In this document: in pieces, positions 38,648 to 47,999 of the stretch
How positions within the stretch are numbered: position 1 is the stretch's first letter
How the letters are laid out: the number at the start of each line of letters is the position of its first letter
Assembly (NCBI GenBank): GCA_948794795.1
Contig: CAQGLR010000006.1
Coordinates: forward strand, 62,001-126,000
Direction of reading: 5' to 3'
From: an uncultured Lachnospiraceae bacterium
Lineage (GTDB): Bacteria > Bacillota > Clostridia > Lachnospirales > Lachnospiraceae
Length of the DNA: 64,000 nt
Notes under the pieces: model-generated
Seen by the model: only the letters and a program-made list of their open reading frames with translations
Databases searched by the model: none
What the model was told of the DNA's origin: nothing
Position numbers and translations under genes: made by a program

Positions 38648-39547
38648 TTACTTAACAGATGGTAACATAAACCCTGTACAAAACATTTCCCCGTCCATTT
38701 GTGCAAACACCTCTCCACCCATACGTTCTATAAGCAGCTTGACAATAGACAAACCCAGTCCCGTTGAATGGTTTCTCTCTTCATTTCCCACATAGAAACG
38801 GTTAAATACTTTGTTAGCATCCAGTGGACATCCCTCTTTAACCAGGTTTCTTACTTTCACTTGCAGAAACGGGCTATTATCTGGTTCTAAAATAGAAACT
38901 TCCACATCACCTGCTGTATATTGGAGGCTGTTTTTTAAAAGATTATGCATCACCCGCAATAAAAGCTCTTTATCTGCCATTACAAAATAAACTGTTGTAT
39001 CATCCAGCTTCATTCTTATATTACTTTTTTCAAATGCAGGTATAAAATCTGTCATAACTTCTGTAACCAGATTTGTAATATTTATCCTTTGCAGAATTAT
39101 CTCCTCGTCCATTCCAGACCAGTAAGAATATTCAAAAAACTGCTGTATCCGCTTTTCCATTCTGCCAGCATGGGATATGCATATTTCTAAATACTCCCTG
39201 CTGCTGCCATCAAGCCCCGCTTTCTGCAGTAACTGCAAGTAACCTTTCATAACAGCAAGAGGAGTCCTGATATCATGTGAAATATTTGTTATAAGCTGTT
39301 TAAATTCATGTTCCTTAATTTCTTGTGATACACGCAAGGCAGTTTCCTGGCGCAAAGTTTTATTTAATTCTGCTGTCACCAGTACAAGGCTTTTATCCCT
39401 TATTTCAATTAAAACAGGATTAGATGCCTCTTCCTCCCTGCGCTGCCTAAGCTGTTTTCTTATACTGGCAAGCTGAAGCTTTATACAAACAATATAAGTT
39501 ATTAAAATAATACAAAATATTATTAAAAATACAAGCATAAAAACCAT
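38648..39547 (-). CDS. sensor histidine kinase
   Basis: 299-aa kinase with one N-terminal membrane helix (residues 2-25) and almost no extracellular part. Seen: H-box ITNISHDIRTPLAVMKGYL near residue 90-105, N-box MHNLLKNSLQY near residue 213, and G-box GLGLSIVKLLIERMGG near residue 268. It is last in a response regulator, ABC ATPase, ABC permease, kinase string, the layout of intramembrane-sensing systems that answer cell-envelope peptides. The trigger is unknown. Confidence 0.9.
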   Translation of the reverse strand: MVFMLVFLIIFCIILITYIVCIKLQLASIRKQLRQRREEEASNPVLIEIRDKSLVLVTAELNKTLRQETALRVSQEIKEHEFKQLITNISHDIRTPLAVMKGYLQLLQKAGLDGSSREYLEICISHAGRMEKRIQQFFEYSYWSGMDEEIILQRINITNLVTEVMTDFIPAFEKSNIRMKLDDTTVYFVMADKELLLRVMHNLLKNSLQYTAGDVEVSILEPDNSPFLQVKVRNLVKEGCPLDANKVFNRFYVGNEERNHSTGLGLSIVKLLIERMGGEVFAQMDGEMFCTGFMLPSVK

Positions 39548-39566
39548 ATTATTACACCTGTCCAGA

Positions 39567-40346
39567 CTATTTTAATTCTATTTTTTTAAACTTCCATAAT
39601 CCAGCCATACATATTACAATTATCCAGATAATACTTATAAAACCTGTTTTAAATATATCACTCCAGCTTACATCCAGTTTTAATACATTATGGTACAGTC
39701 CAATTGGCGTATAAGTTATTAATTTTACTAATGAATCTGGTAAAATTGATACAATAATAGTAAATCCAAAAGCAATACCAATAATACAAATCCCCATTGT
39801 AACACTTGTCTTCTGTGTTAAAAATGCAACCACCCCACATATAACAAATATACTAAGATAAGCAATACTTCCTGAAATTACCATACCAGCTATATATTTC
39901 CAGTTATACAGATTTCCAACAACGTCCTGTGTCCCAGTTCCATACTTTATCCATACAGGCACACTTCCAGCAAACCATAATACCAGACATATTAATATAG
40001 AAACAATCCCATATACTGCCATCTTTGCCATATACACCTTTGTGCGGCTTTTCCCATAACAGATAGCTTCTTGTATTGTCCTGGTTTCAAACGCTGAACT
40101 TATTATCCAGCACGACAGTAAACCAGCAAGTATAATTACAAGGCCTGCATCCTCCATACTGCTTAATAAACTGCCTCCCCCATATAACAAATAATTATAA
40201 CCAGCAGATTTTATCCTGTCTGAATAACTTGCTCCTGTTTCACTTATCCCTAAGATAACCGATATAACTAAAATAACTAAGAACTGTATTTTCACTGCTA
40301 ATGTCTTTCTTATCTGGTACCATTCACTTCTAAGCAGGCTAATCAT
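39567..40346 (-). CDS. ABC transporter permease (ABC-2 type)
   Basis: 259-aa protein with about six membrane helices (IQFLVILVISVILGI near 25, LVIILAGLLSCWIISS near 72, IVSILICLVLWFAGSV near 115, YLSIFVICGVVAFLT near 160, and a C-terminal pair). The start ATG at 40346 overlaps the upstream ATPase gene by 8 bp (ATGATTAG) with GGAGG upstream. It resembles permeases that export or confer immunity to peptides; the substrate is not known. Confidence 0.85.
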   Translation of the reverse strand: MISLLRSEWYQIRKTLAVKIQFLVILVISVILGISETGASYSDRIKSAGYNYLLYGGGSLLSSMEDAGLVIILAGLLSCWIISSAFETRTIQEAICYGKSRTKVYMAKMAVYGIVSILICLVLWFAGSVPVWIKYGTGTQDVVGNLYNWKYIAGMVISGSIAYLSIFVICGVVAFLTQKTSVTMGICIIGIAFGFTIIVSILPDSLVKLITYTPIGLYHNVLKLDVSWSDIFKTGFISIIWIIVICMAGLWKFKKIELK

Positions 40347-41262
40347 TTCCATCTCCTCCAATCACATGCATATAATAATCCTCAAGGCTTGTTTCAACTA
40401 TTGCAAGCTTGGTAACTACTACTTCATTATCATAAAGGATTTGTCCAAGTTTATTAAAATCGTCAGGCATATCATATAAGTTAATACTTTTATCTGGCAT
40501 CATCTGGAAATTCTTTGTCCTGCAGGCTTTTTCCAGAACCATTGCAAGCTTATCTGGTTCTGTACTTTTTACAGAAATATAACTTTTACACCGTTCTTCA
40601 AGCTCCTCATGTGTAAGTATCTCTTTTATCTCACCATTGTGTATAATAATATAATCGGTCGCTGTCTGGTATAATTCTGGCAGGTTATGGCTTGAAACCA
40701 GAATAGTTTTATTCTCAAATTCCCTTAACCTTTTTAATAAATTACGGATTTCTATTACACCAGCAGGGTCAAGTGCATTAACTGGCTCATCCAGTAACAA
40801 CAATTCAGGGCTTCCGAGAAGCACAGTTGCAATTCCAAGGCGCTGTTTCATACCAAGTGAGAAGTTCTTAACCTTTTTCCTGCCTGTATCTTCAAGGCCT
40901 GTAAGCTTAAGTAATTCATCTTCCAGGCCAAAGTCTGGCAAGCCCCTCATAAGACACTGGAAATGCATATTTTCCTTTGCTGTCATACTGCCTGCAACTG
41001 CAGGGTACTCAATTAATGCGCCAATACGTTTTCCAGACCCTTCAATACCACTATATCTGCTTTTGCCAAATATATTAATTGTACCCTCTGTAGGAAAACT
41101 TAACCCTGTCACCATACGCATAAGAGTAGTTTTCCCAGCGCCATTCTTTCCAATAAGACCGTAAATTCTTCCCTTTTCCAGCCGTAAGTTTATGTTTTTC
41201 AATGCCCATTTAGAATTATAACGCTTTGAAAGATTTTTAATATCTAAAACTGCCGTTCCCAT
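40339..41262 (-). CDS. ABC transporter ATP-binding protein
   Basis: 307-aa ATPase. Seen: Walker A LIGKNGAGKTTLMR near residue 36-49, signature NFSLGMKQRLGIATVL near residue 133, Walker B LLLLDEPVNALDP near residue 155, and switch His in SSHNLPEL. The long C-terminal part (residues 215-307) is typical of BcrA/lantibiotic-immunity-type ATPases. It is co-transcribed with the overlapping permease. AGGAGG precedes the start. Confidence 0.93.
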   Translation of the reverse strand: MGTAVLDIKNLSKRYNSKWALKNINLRLEKGRIYGLIGKNGAGKTTLMRMVTGLSFPTEGTINIFGKSRYSGIEGSGKRIGALIEYPAVAGSMTAKENMHFQCLMRGLPDFGLEDELLKLTGLEDTGRKKVKNFSLGMKQRLGIATVLLGSPELLLLDEPVNALDPAGVIEIRNLLKRLREFENKTILVSSHNLPELYQTATDYIIIHNGEIKEILTHEELEERCKSYISVKSTEPDKLAMVLEKACRTKNFQMMPDKSINLYDMPDDFNKLGQILYDNEVVVTKLAIVETSLEDYYMHVIGGDGND

Positions 41263-41360
41263 AAAACTTTTCCTCCTGTTTTTATTTTTATCTTATAATA
41301 TAATTATAAAAATAAAAGGTCTGGTAAAAGTTAAGAAAAATAACAAAATGTTAAAAAAAG

Positions 41361-41389
41361 GTAAAGTTTTATGCATGCATAAGTAAAGT
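41361..41389 (-). promoter_or_regulatory. direct-repeat candidate site for the OmpR-type regulator
   Basis: GTAAAGT occurs twice (41361-41367 and 41383-41389), 22 bp apart, on either side of the palindrome ATGCATGCAT. OmpR-family regulators bind direct repeats; it lies about 100 bp upstream of the ABC ATPase gene, between it and the regulator gene. Confidence 0.35.
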
Positions 41390-41469
41390 GTTAATTACAC
41401 AAGCCAGATATCCTGCAACTTATAAGGCTTGGCCAGGCAGATTGCCCAATAACAAATCCTCATTACACA

Positions 41470-42162
41470 TCAGCCATGCTGTGTGGTATCTGGCTTTGCC
41501 AAACGGTATCCAAGACCCCAGACTGTTTCTATATATTCATTACTGCTATATATTTTAATCTTATTTCTTATATTGCTTATATGGGTTTTTATAACATTAT
41601 CATCACCCATATACTCTTCTCCCCATATTGTTTCATATAAATTTGCTTTTGAAAACACTTTATCTGGGTATTTAATAAAAAGTACAAGCATATGGTATTC
41701 TTTTGCAGTAAAACCAGGTTCATGCCCATTTATTTTAATTATTTTACCTTCTTCATCAAGTTCCAGTTCTTTATAAATAATATGCTGTATAATATTTCTG
41801 CTGTTATATCTTCTTATATTAGATTCTACTCTTGCTGCCACCTCTTCCAAATCAAATGGTTTTGTAATATAATCATCTGCACCAGCAGCAAGCAGGTCAA
41901 CTTTTGTCCTTACCATATCTTTTGCAGAAATTACAATTACTGGTATATCACTTGTCTTCCTGATATCCTTTAAAACCTCATCCCCGCTCTTATATGGAAG
42001 CATTAAATCAAGCAGTACCATCTGGAACTGCCCTTCCTCTAAAATCTTTACTGCATCAAGCCCGTTATACACAGAAAATGTTTCATAACCATTATCTTGA
42101 AGAGTCTGTGCCAGCAGCCTGTTTACATCTTTCTCGTCCTCAATAATTAAAATACGTTCCAT
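41470..42162 (-). CDS. OmpR-family response regulator
   Basis: 230-aa regulator. Seen: receiver domain with acidic residues in IIEDEKDV near 5-12, phospho-Asp in VLLDLMLPYKSGDEV near residue 51, VISAKD, and Lys in ITKPFD near residue 100; a C-terminal winged helix with KEYHMLVLFIKYPDKVFSK and IKTHISNIRNKI. It most likely pairs with the kinase at 38648 and controls the ABC genes between them. Confidence 0.93.
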   Translation of the reverse strand: MERILIIEDEKDVNRLLAQTLQDNGYETFSVYNGLDAVKILEEGQFQMVLLDLMLPYKSGDEVLKDIRKTSDIPVIVISAKDMVRTKVDLLAAGADDYITKPFDLEEVAARVESNIRRYNSRNIIQHIIYKELELDEEGKIIKINGHEPGFTAKEYHMLVLFIKYPDKVFSKANLYETIWGEEYMGDDNVIKTHISNIRNKIKIYSSNEYIETVWGLGYRLAKPDTTQHG

Positions 42163-42299
42163 ATATTTTACTTCCCAAAAATATTCTTAACGTCCCCTAA
42201 GCCTTTTTATTACGGTTTTATATAGATAGTATAACATCAATTAACAAGTTCATCAATTGCATTTTTTCTAAAAAATATCCAGATAAAGTTACACTATAA

Positions 42300-42902
42300 T
42301 TATTCTTTTTCCCCTTTCCTGCACATTATCCTGCAGAAAATTATTGCCACAACTGTGCTAACTATTGTTGCTGCAAGACCTGGAAGCACAACAGCAGCAG
42401 GATTTACTGAACCATACTGGCTTCTATATGCAATTACATTTACAGGGATAAGCTGCAAAGAAGAAATATTTATAACCAGGAAGGTACACATTTCATCTGA
42501 TGCCTTTGTTACATTTTCATTACCAGTCCTCTCCCGTTCCAGTGCTGCAAACTCTTTCATTGCTTTAAGCCCCATTGGCGTAGCCGCCCAGCCGAGTCCA
42601 AGTACATTAGCTATAATATTTGCTGCTATATACTCATTAACTTTATGGTTCTCTGGTATTCTTGGGAAAAGAAACTTAAGCGCTGGTGAAAGCCCATGTG
42701 TAAGCGTATCCAGAAGCCCTGAACGCCTTGCAACCTCTATAAGCCCAGTCCACAAAGCCATTATGCCAAGCATTGTTATTGCAAGCGAAACAGCCTCTCC
42801 TGCACTGTCAATAGCAGCATTGCTAAGAGCCTCCACTTCACCTTTAATAATCCCAAAACTTAATCCTATAAGTATCATAAATCCCCAAAGCTTATTAAGC
42901 AT
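42300..42902 (-). CDS. spmA: spore maturation protein A
   Basis: 200-aa nucleoside-recognition-domain membrane protein of the SpmA family, needed for spore core dehydration in Bacillus. Seen: MLNKLWGFMILIGLSFGI opening, the ALWTGLIEVARRSGLL motif near residue 49, ANIIANVLGLGWAATPMGLKA (two parts) near 90-110, and FLVINISSLQLIPVNVIAYR near residue 138. The ATG at 42902 follows GGAGG. SpmB, normally next to it, is absent: a response regulator gene follows instead. Confidence 0.88.
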   Translation of the reverse strand: MLNKLWGFMILIGLSFGIIKGEVEALSNAAIDSAGEAVSLAITMLGIMALWTGLIEVARRSGLLDTLTHGLSPALKFLFPRIPENHKVNEYIAANIIANVLGLGWAATPMGLKAMKEFAALERERTGNENVTKASDEMCTFLVINISSLQLIPVNVIAYRSQYGSVNPAAVVLPGLAATIVSTVVAIIFCRIMCRKGEKE

Positions 42903-42990
42903 AAAAAACCTCCAATATAATAAAAAGCTTTTAAACAAAATATGATGTTTAAAAGCTCTTTATGTTCTTTTATTAATTATTTATATCGGT

Positions 42991-45351
42991 TTATGCAGTT
43001 TCATTTACATAAATTGACACCCTGCTCTGTATTATTTCTGCTGCTTCTTTAGCTGTTTTATCACCTGAATAAACTGCCTTTGTTTCCTCTTTGATTATTT
43101 CAGGTATCTCATTATAACTTGAACCAAAATCCATCTCTGTTCCTATCCTGCCAAGAACAGACCTGAATATATCCATCTGCTCCTTAGTATATGGTTTTAA
43201 AGTGATTTTAAAGTCCCCATAATTATATGAATAATTAGTTACAGGTGTAACTTTTGTACCATCATCATCCGTATATTCCTTAGTTGCCATAGCATACTCT
43301 ATTTTTTTATCCATTACATCCTGTCTTACAGGCAAGCCGCCAAACTCCATTCCTGCTTTCTGGAATTCATATGTATACAACCTGCGTAAAAAGCTCCATG
43401 CACCTTCTTTATAATCACATTTTCCAGAAATAGCAAAACAATTTCCTGATGAAGATATTGACAATTTATTATTTTTATCTGATGAAGGATAGCTAAGTAC
43501 ATTATAACCGCCCTGGCTCTTAAAAAGCTTTTCATTAATCTGGATATCTGAAAAATCATATATCTCCATTGATTTTAATAAAATTTTACCCTTTCTTATA
43601 AGTTCATATGATTCATCATTACTTGATACTGTTATGCCTCCCGAACCACCTGATGACATTATATAACTGTCATCTGATGAAGTGTCAATTTTGTTATCTT
43701 TAAAATTCTTTGAAAACTCAATCATATTTATAAATTCGTCTGAATTAAGATTTACCTCTTTTGTATCATAATTAATAAAATCATCTATCTGTGCACTAAG
43801 CATATTTTCTACAAACCATTCACTTGTCATATTATACATAAATGAACTGCCTTCGGGCATATCATTATATATTTTCTCCATATCCTCATATGACCAGCCC
43901 TCCATGCTGCCAAATATTTTTTTAGGGCCAGCAAAAGCATATATCCTAAATGAATTTGGCAGATAATATAACTTGCCATCATGTTCAAGTGCTGTACGTA
44001 CTGTATCTATAAAGTCTTCTTTTTTAATTTCATCATCTTTCTCTATAAAAGGATATAAATCAGACAGAAACCCTTTCTTAATATAAAGCTCCTTTGGCAT
44101 AAAGCCCACATCTATAATATCTGGTATTTTACCTGCTATTATATCAAGATTTAACTGTTCCAGCGGCTCTTCATATGAATTATAATCTTCAACCTCAATA
44201 CGGTAGTTGTCATCTGTTTTATTAAACTTAAGAATTTCTCTTTTTACATCCAGGTCAAGATAATTTGATGCAAGTGTAAGTTTCTTCTTTTGTTTTGCAT
44301 CTGAATACTTCTTTTTACTAATTGTAGCAATCTCAATTTCAGATGACATATCACCATTTCTTATACTTGAATAATCAACCAGATTACTTAAAACAAAAAA
44401 GTTTCCATCTTCCATTTGGATAAAATCAGATATACTATTGCCATCAATATCAACATTTATCCAGTTAAATACAAGTTCTGCTTTACCCTTTTCAAAGTTA
44501 AATTCATATAGACAATCACTGCTGCTTAAGTATACATTACCATCTAAAGCCTCTTTAACCTTATAAATATTATGTATAGAATTATTACCCAGTCCAACAG
44601 GCTCACCAGTTTTTCCTGTTTTTAAATCCAGTTCTGATATACCCAGGCCACCTGTACTTTCAAGATAAGACAAAATATAAACTTTGCCATTATTTGCCGT
44701 AAACACACCTTCTATGTAATCATCAAATTCAAATGTCTTGTCTGCTGAACCGTCTTTATTAAACGTATAAACTTTTTTATCAAAATATACAATTAATTTT
44801 CCATCTAAAAAAATAATATTATCACTAAGATAAAAACTTTCATTATCTTTTTTATCTGGCTTAATTTCAATACGTCCAGAAGTTTTGCCTGTTTCATCAA
44901 TCTTCATCATATAATATTGTGATTTACTCTGGTTTGTCTTTCTATTATAATCTTGTACAGAAGTAATTATACACAGGCTATTTTCATTATCTAAAAAAAG
45001 AGAGTGCACATATTCATTATCTTTAAGCCCGCTTATCTCTGTCTGTCCAGTTTTATCACTGTCAGCAGAACATTGTAAAAGATAATTTTTTGAAGACTTA
45101 ACCTGGTAATCCTTTCCATACTCAATATCAGCACCTGCCATATATACTTTTCCATTGTTAAAACATGAACGGCTTAAAGAATCCATCTTTATATTACCAA
45201 GTTCTTTAAAATCAGCTTCATACACATATTCTGGCTTTTCTTCTACATCAGGCTTTTTATCACCTCCTTTGCCACATGCCGTAAACGAAACTACTGGTAC
45301 AAATGCCATAACAGATACAAAAACTGTTATAAATACCTTTTTAATATTCAT
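42991..45351 (-). CDS. large lipoprotein with C-terminal solute-binding domain
   Basis: 786-aa lipoprotein. Seen: signal peptide with lipobox-like SFTAC (Cys near residue 26), an acidic linker, residues 45-380 with repeated beta-strand patterns (NGKVYMAG, NGKVYILS, DGNVYLSS) like a propeller, then residues 390-780 resembling an extracellular sugar-binding protein (IPDIIDVGFMPKELY, GKLYYLPNSFRIYAF, CDYKEGAWSFLRRLYTYE). AAGGAGGG lies upstream of the ATG at 45351. No ABC permease is nearby, so transport or sensing partners are unknown. Confidence 0.8.
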   Translation of the reverse strand: MNIKKVFITVFVSVMAFVPVVSFTACGKGGDKKPDVEEKPEYVYEADFKELGNIKMDSLSRSCFNNGKVYMAGADIEYGKDYQVKSSKNYLLQCSADSDKTGQTEISGLKDNEYVHSLFLDNENSLCIITSVQDYNRKTNQSKSQYYMMKIDETGKTSGRIEIKPDKKDNESFYLSDNIIFLDGKLIVYFDKKVYTFNKDGSADKTFEFDDYIEGVFTANNGKVYILSYLESTGGLGISELDLKTGKTGEPVGLGNNSIHNIYKVKEALDGNVYLSSSDCLYEFNFEKGKAELVFNWINVDIDGNSISDFIQMEDGNFFVLSNLVDYSSIRNGDMSSEIEIATISKKKYSDAKQKKKLTLASNYLDLDVKREILKFNKTDDNYRIEVEDYNSYEEPLEQLNLDIIAGKIPDIIDVGFMPKELYIKKGFLSDLYPFIEKDDEIKKEDFIDTVRTALEHDGKLYYLPNSFRIYAFAGPKKIFGSMEGWSYEDMEKIYNDMPEGSSFMYNMTSEWFVENMLSAQIDDFINYDTKEVNLNSDEFINMIEFSKNFKDNKIDTSSDDSYIMSSGGSGGITVSSNDESYELIRKGKILLKSMEIYDFSDIQINEKLFKSQGGYNVLSYPSSDKNNKLSISSSGNCFAISGKCDYKEGAWSFLRRLYTYEFQKAGMEFGGLPVRQDVMDKKIEYAMATKEYTDDDGTKVTPVTNYSYNYGDFKITLKPYTKEQMDIFRSVLGRIGTEMDFGSSYNEIPEIIKEETKAVYSGDKTAKEAAEIIQSRVSIYVNETA

Positions 45352-45554
45352 ACTTATAATTCCCTCCTTTATAAATATTGGCAGTATGGTTAATAGAATT
45401 AACTCCCTGCATGACATCCTGCCTTATGGAATATAGCATGAATATTATTATAATACAAAATCTCACAGTAAACTTTAAGATTTCTTTGCAATTTCCTTAT
45501 GATTTTGTGAAATAACATTGAAAACTGATATTTTATTTTAGACATTATTTTTAA

Positions 45555-45645
45555 ATTTCCCCATTTTTTTAATACACAGGTATTTTGCCAAAGCCATTAA
45601 TTTGTGGAATATTTAATTTCCAAACGCCTATAATCCCGCCATTTC
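45555..45645. repeat. palindromic element fragment G (mixed arms)
   Basis: TTTCCCCATTTTTTTAATAC to GGTATTTTGCC is a type 2 arm. It runs straight into AATATTTAATTTCCAAACG and CCCGCCATTTC, which resembles a type 1 arm of copies A and B. The core is absent. Its end overlaps the last codons and stop of the sulfotransferase-like gene. Confidence 0.65.
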
Positions 45646-46653
45646 TTTAATCCAGCGGCTTATCTCTTCACTTTTTTCCTCTGTAAGCCCAGGATATACC
45701 GCTGGTATAGCAGTGCTTGCAAACCCTTCTTCTCCAAAAAGCATTTTATTACTGCCAATATACTGTCCAATAAACTTTTCTCTTTCATCCTGCTGCATAA
45801 AACCATACTTTACAATATCTGGATAAGTTTCAGAATAAACCTTATACAAATAATTAAGCACTGGTTCATTTATTTTATATGCAAGTTTATGTTCAAGAAC
45901 ATCCCTTGAAAGGCTTACATTAGATTCTGATATATTACTTCTATCAAGTTTATTTATATCTTGAATTCCAAGACCTGCAAAACAACATAAAAAATCATAA
46001 ATAATATCATTATTTAGCAATCTTTTCTTTTCATATTCCCTAAAAAAAACATTTTCCCCAAAAACTTCCTTCCATCCTGATATTTCCCTGAAATAATCAA
46101 GACACAGCCTTTGTCTGTCCATAAACCTGCTAAATTCCAATGGTGTCTCATAACCTCTCCATGGTACCTTACAATATTCCATATACATTGACTCAATATA
46201 TAAATCCTGGCGTCTCAGGTAACAAGCCACTTCTGCTTCTGGGAATAATTCTTTAAGCCTTTCCCTCACAAATTTATTAACAGTATCTATATTATCCCTT
46301 CCAGGACAACAGTCCAGTCCAGAAGAAACTTGTAATAAATCAGCGAAAAATCCCTCATGTGAAATTATTATAATCCGTGCTCCTCTTGATTCTGCAATAA
46401 ACCTTATTTTAGAAGCAGTAATATATGGGTCTTCCTCAAGTTCTTCCAAATCACTGCAGCAACTTAATAAACCATACTCTTCCAAAGCTTCCTTTAATAT
46501 TCCCAATGCAAGCCCAGCATGATTATGCACAACTTCCCATGTATTACCATAATATATGCCATATTCCATAAGCTTCTGTCTGTTCTTATATAAAAAATTC
46601 TGCAAAGCAGATGTCCCGGTTTTATAATTACCTATATGCAATATTATCTTCAT
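45628..46653 (-). CDS. sulfotransferase-like P-loop protein
   Basis: 341-aa protein. Seen: an N-terminal HIGNYKTGTSALQNFL motif, the phosphosulfate-binding loop style of PAPS-dependent sulfotransferases (residues 6-21), and CYLRRQDLYIESMY near residue 160, the place of the 3'-phosphate motif. The rest does not match a specific enzyme. The start has only a weak ribosome site (GGATAAAT) and lies 15 bp after the SPFH gene, so coupling is likely. The acceptor molecule is unknown. The last codons come from a palindromic repeat arm. Confidence 0.72.
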   Translation of the reverse strand: MKIILHIGNYKTGTSALQNFLYKNRQKLMEYGIYYGNTWEVVHNHAGLALGILKEALEEYGLLSCCSDLEELEEDPYITASKIRFIAESRGARIIIISHEGFFADLLQVSSGLDCCPGRDNIDTVNKFVRERLKELFPEAEVACYLRRQDLYIESMYMEYCKVPWRGYETPLEFSRFMDRQRLCLDYFREISGWKEVFGENVFFREYEKKRLLNNDIIYDFLCCFAGLGIQDINKLDRSNISESNVSLSRDVLEHKLAYKINEPVLNYLYKVYSETYPDIVKYGFMQQDEREKFIGQYIGSNKMLFGEEGFASTAIPAVYPGLTEEKSEEISRWIKEMAGL

Positions 46654-46668
46654 AACTATATTTATCCA

Positions 46669-47544
46669 TTATTTATTCTGGTCTATAACCGTTGCGGCAT
46701 TACCTTGTACAGTTACCCAGCCATGTTTTAAACGTGCTTCTGCTTCCTTCATGCGTATAAGTTCATCTGTAATTGAATCCGCCTTTAATTTATTTGCCTT
46801 TGCTTCTGCCTCTGCTTCTTTCACCTTGATATCAGCTTCATTCTGTGCCTTAATCAAAGCTGTCTCTGCTTCAACCTTAGCTGTTTCCTGTTCAGCCAGC
46901 GCCTGCTGTTTTCTTTGTAATGCAGTAACACGGTTATTAATAGCCTCTTTCAGCTGTTCATCAGGATGAACATCTATAATAGAAGCATCCAGCACCTGTA
47001 TCCCATATGAATCCATAAACTCCCCATCCAGGTACTCCGTAAGTTTATTATTAATTTCACTACGGTTTCCAGAGTAAATATCCATCATTGAATAATCTGT
47101 AGTTACTTCTGAAACCTTTGATTTCAAAACAGATTTTACACGGTTATTTACAATAGTTTCCCCATCCATCCCACGGAACTTCTTATATGTATCAACAAGT
47201 TTTGTTTCATCGAACTTATATGTCATCTGGAAGCTTATTGCTATGCTTGCATCATCAGAAGTTGATACTTTAAATGAATCATCCTCTTTACTGCCTTCCC
47301 TGCTATCCTGTGTAAGAAGCAGCTGTTCATTACTAATAGTAAATATCTTTGCTTTTTTTGTTGGTGATATAATATGCCATCCCTGTGTAAGTGTTTCATC
47401 CTGCACACCACCATTTATAGAATATACAACCGCTTCATAACCAACAGGTATTTTCTCAATGCACATTATTAAACAAATTAACCCAATAAATATTATTACC
47501 CCTGTAATAACTCCTCCTACTAAACCTGATTTCTTTTTACTCAT
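46669..47544 (-). CDS. SPFH/prohibitin-domain membrane protein
   Basis: 291-aa protein. Seen: one N-terminal membrane helix (residues 8-30), an SPFH domain (VPVGYEAVVYS-like IPVGYEAVVYS near 35, FQMTYKFDETKLVDTY near 105, VHPDEQLKEAINNR near 190), then an Ala/Glu/Lys-rich coiled coil (residues 205-265). Such proteins scaffold membrane microdomains and proteases. The ATG at 47544 overlaps the stop of the preceding small gene by 8 bp. No NfeD or HflK/C partner is adjacent. Confidence 0.9.
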   Translation of the reverse strand: MSKKKSGLVGGVITGVIIFIGLICLIMCIEKIPVGYEAVVYSINGGVQDETLTQGWHIISPTKKAKIFTISNEQLLLTQDSREGSKEDDSFKVSTSDDASIAISFQMTYKFDETKLVDTYKKFRGMDGETIVNNRVKSVLKSKVSEVTTDYSMMDIYSGNRSEINNKLTEYLDGEFMDSYGIQVLDASIIDVHPDEQLKEAINNRVTALQRKQQALAEQETAKVEAETALIKAQNEADIKVKEAEAEAKANKLKADSITDELIRMKEAEARLKHGWVTVQGNAATVIDQNK

Positions 47545-47704
47545 CTTTATCCTCTCTTTCTTTTTGTTCTTCATTATTTAATATTCCCATTATCTTATCC
47601 CATTTTTTCAATGCAATCCTGCCAACTGGGATAAAAATAAAAGAAATTATAAACCATAATGCAACCGCTGCTAATATAACTAATATCCATAAAACTGGGT
47701 TCAT
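47537..47704 (-). CDS. small single-span membrane protein
   Basis: 55-aa protein with one long hydrophobic helix (PVLWILVILAAVALWFIISF) and a charged cytoplasmic tail (EEQKEREDKDE). AGGAGG precedes the ATG at 47704. It overlaps the SPFH gene, so it is likely co-translated and may be its membrane partner; family unknown. Confidence 0.75.
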   Translation of the reverse strand: MNPVLWILVILAAVALWFIISFIFIPVGRIALKKWDKIMGILNNEEQKEREDKDE

Positions 47705-47830
47705 AATAACCCTCCTTTCAATGTGCACAACACTGCACAGCTTTATTAATACAGCCTTATAAAAACTGCTACTATTATTATTTTAACAAATAAAAGCCTT
47801 GCCTGCAATCACAGCCACCAATAAATACAT

Positions 47831-47858
47831 AAATACTAAAAAATGGGGGAACTCAAAA
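47831..47858 (+). repeat. palindromic element fragment J (type 2 end only)
   Basis: AAATACTAAAAAATGGGGGA then ACTCAAAA matches the outer end of copies D and F. Nothing else of the element remains in the 47705-47999 space. Confidence 0.6.
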
Positions 47859-47999
47859 TAAAACAGACAGAAACTGGAATTATTAAAAATTATTAAACAG
47901 GATTGGTGACAGAACTCCCAATTTATGTTAAAATCTATATATAAAAATTAAAAGAATTTCTATTACTATATAAGCCAGCATAAAAACATGGAGGGTATT

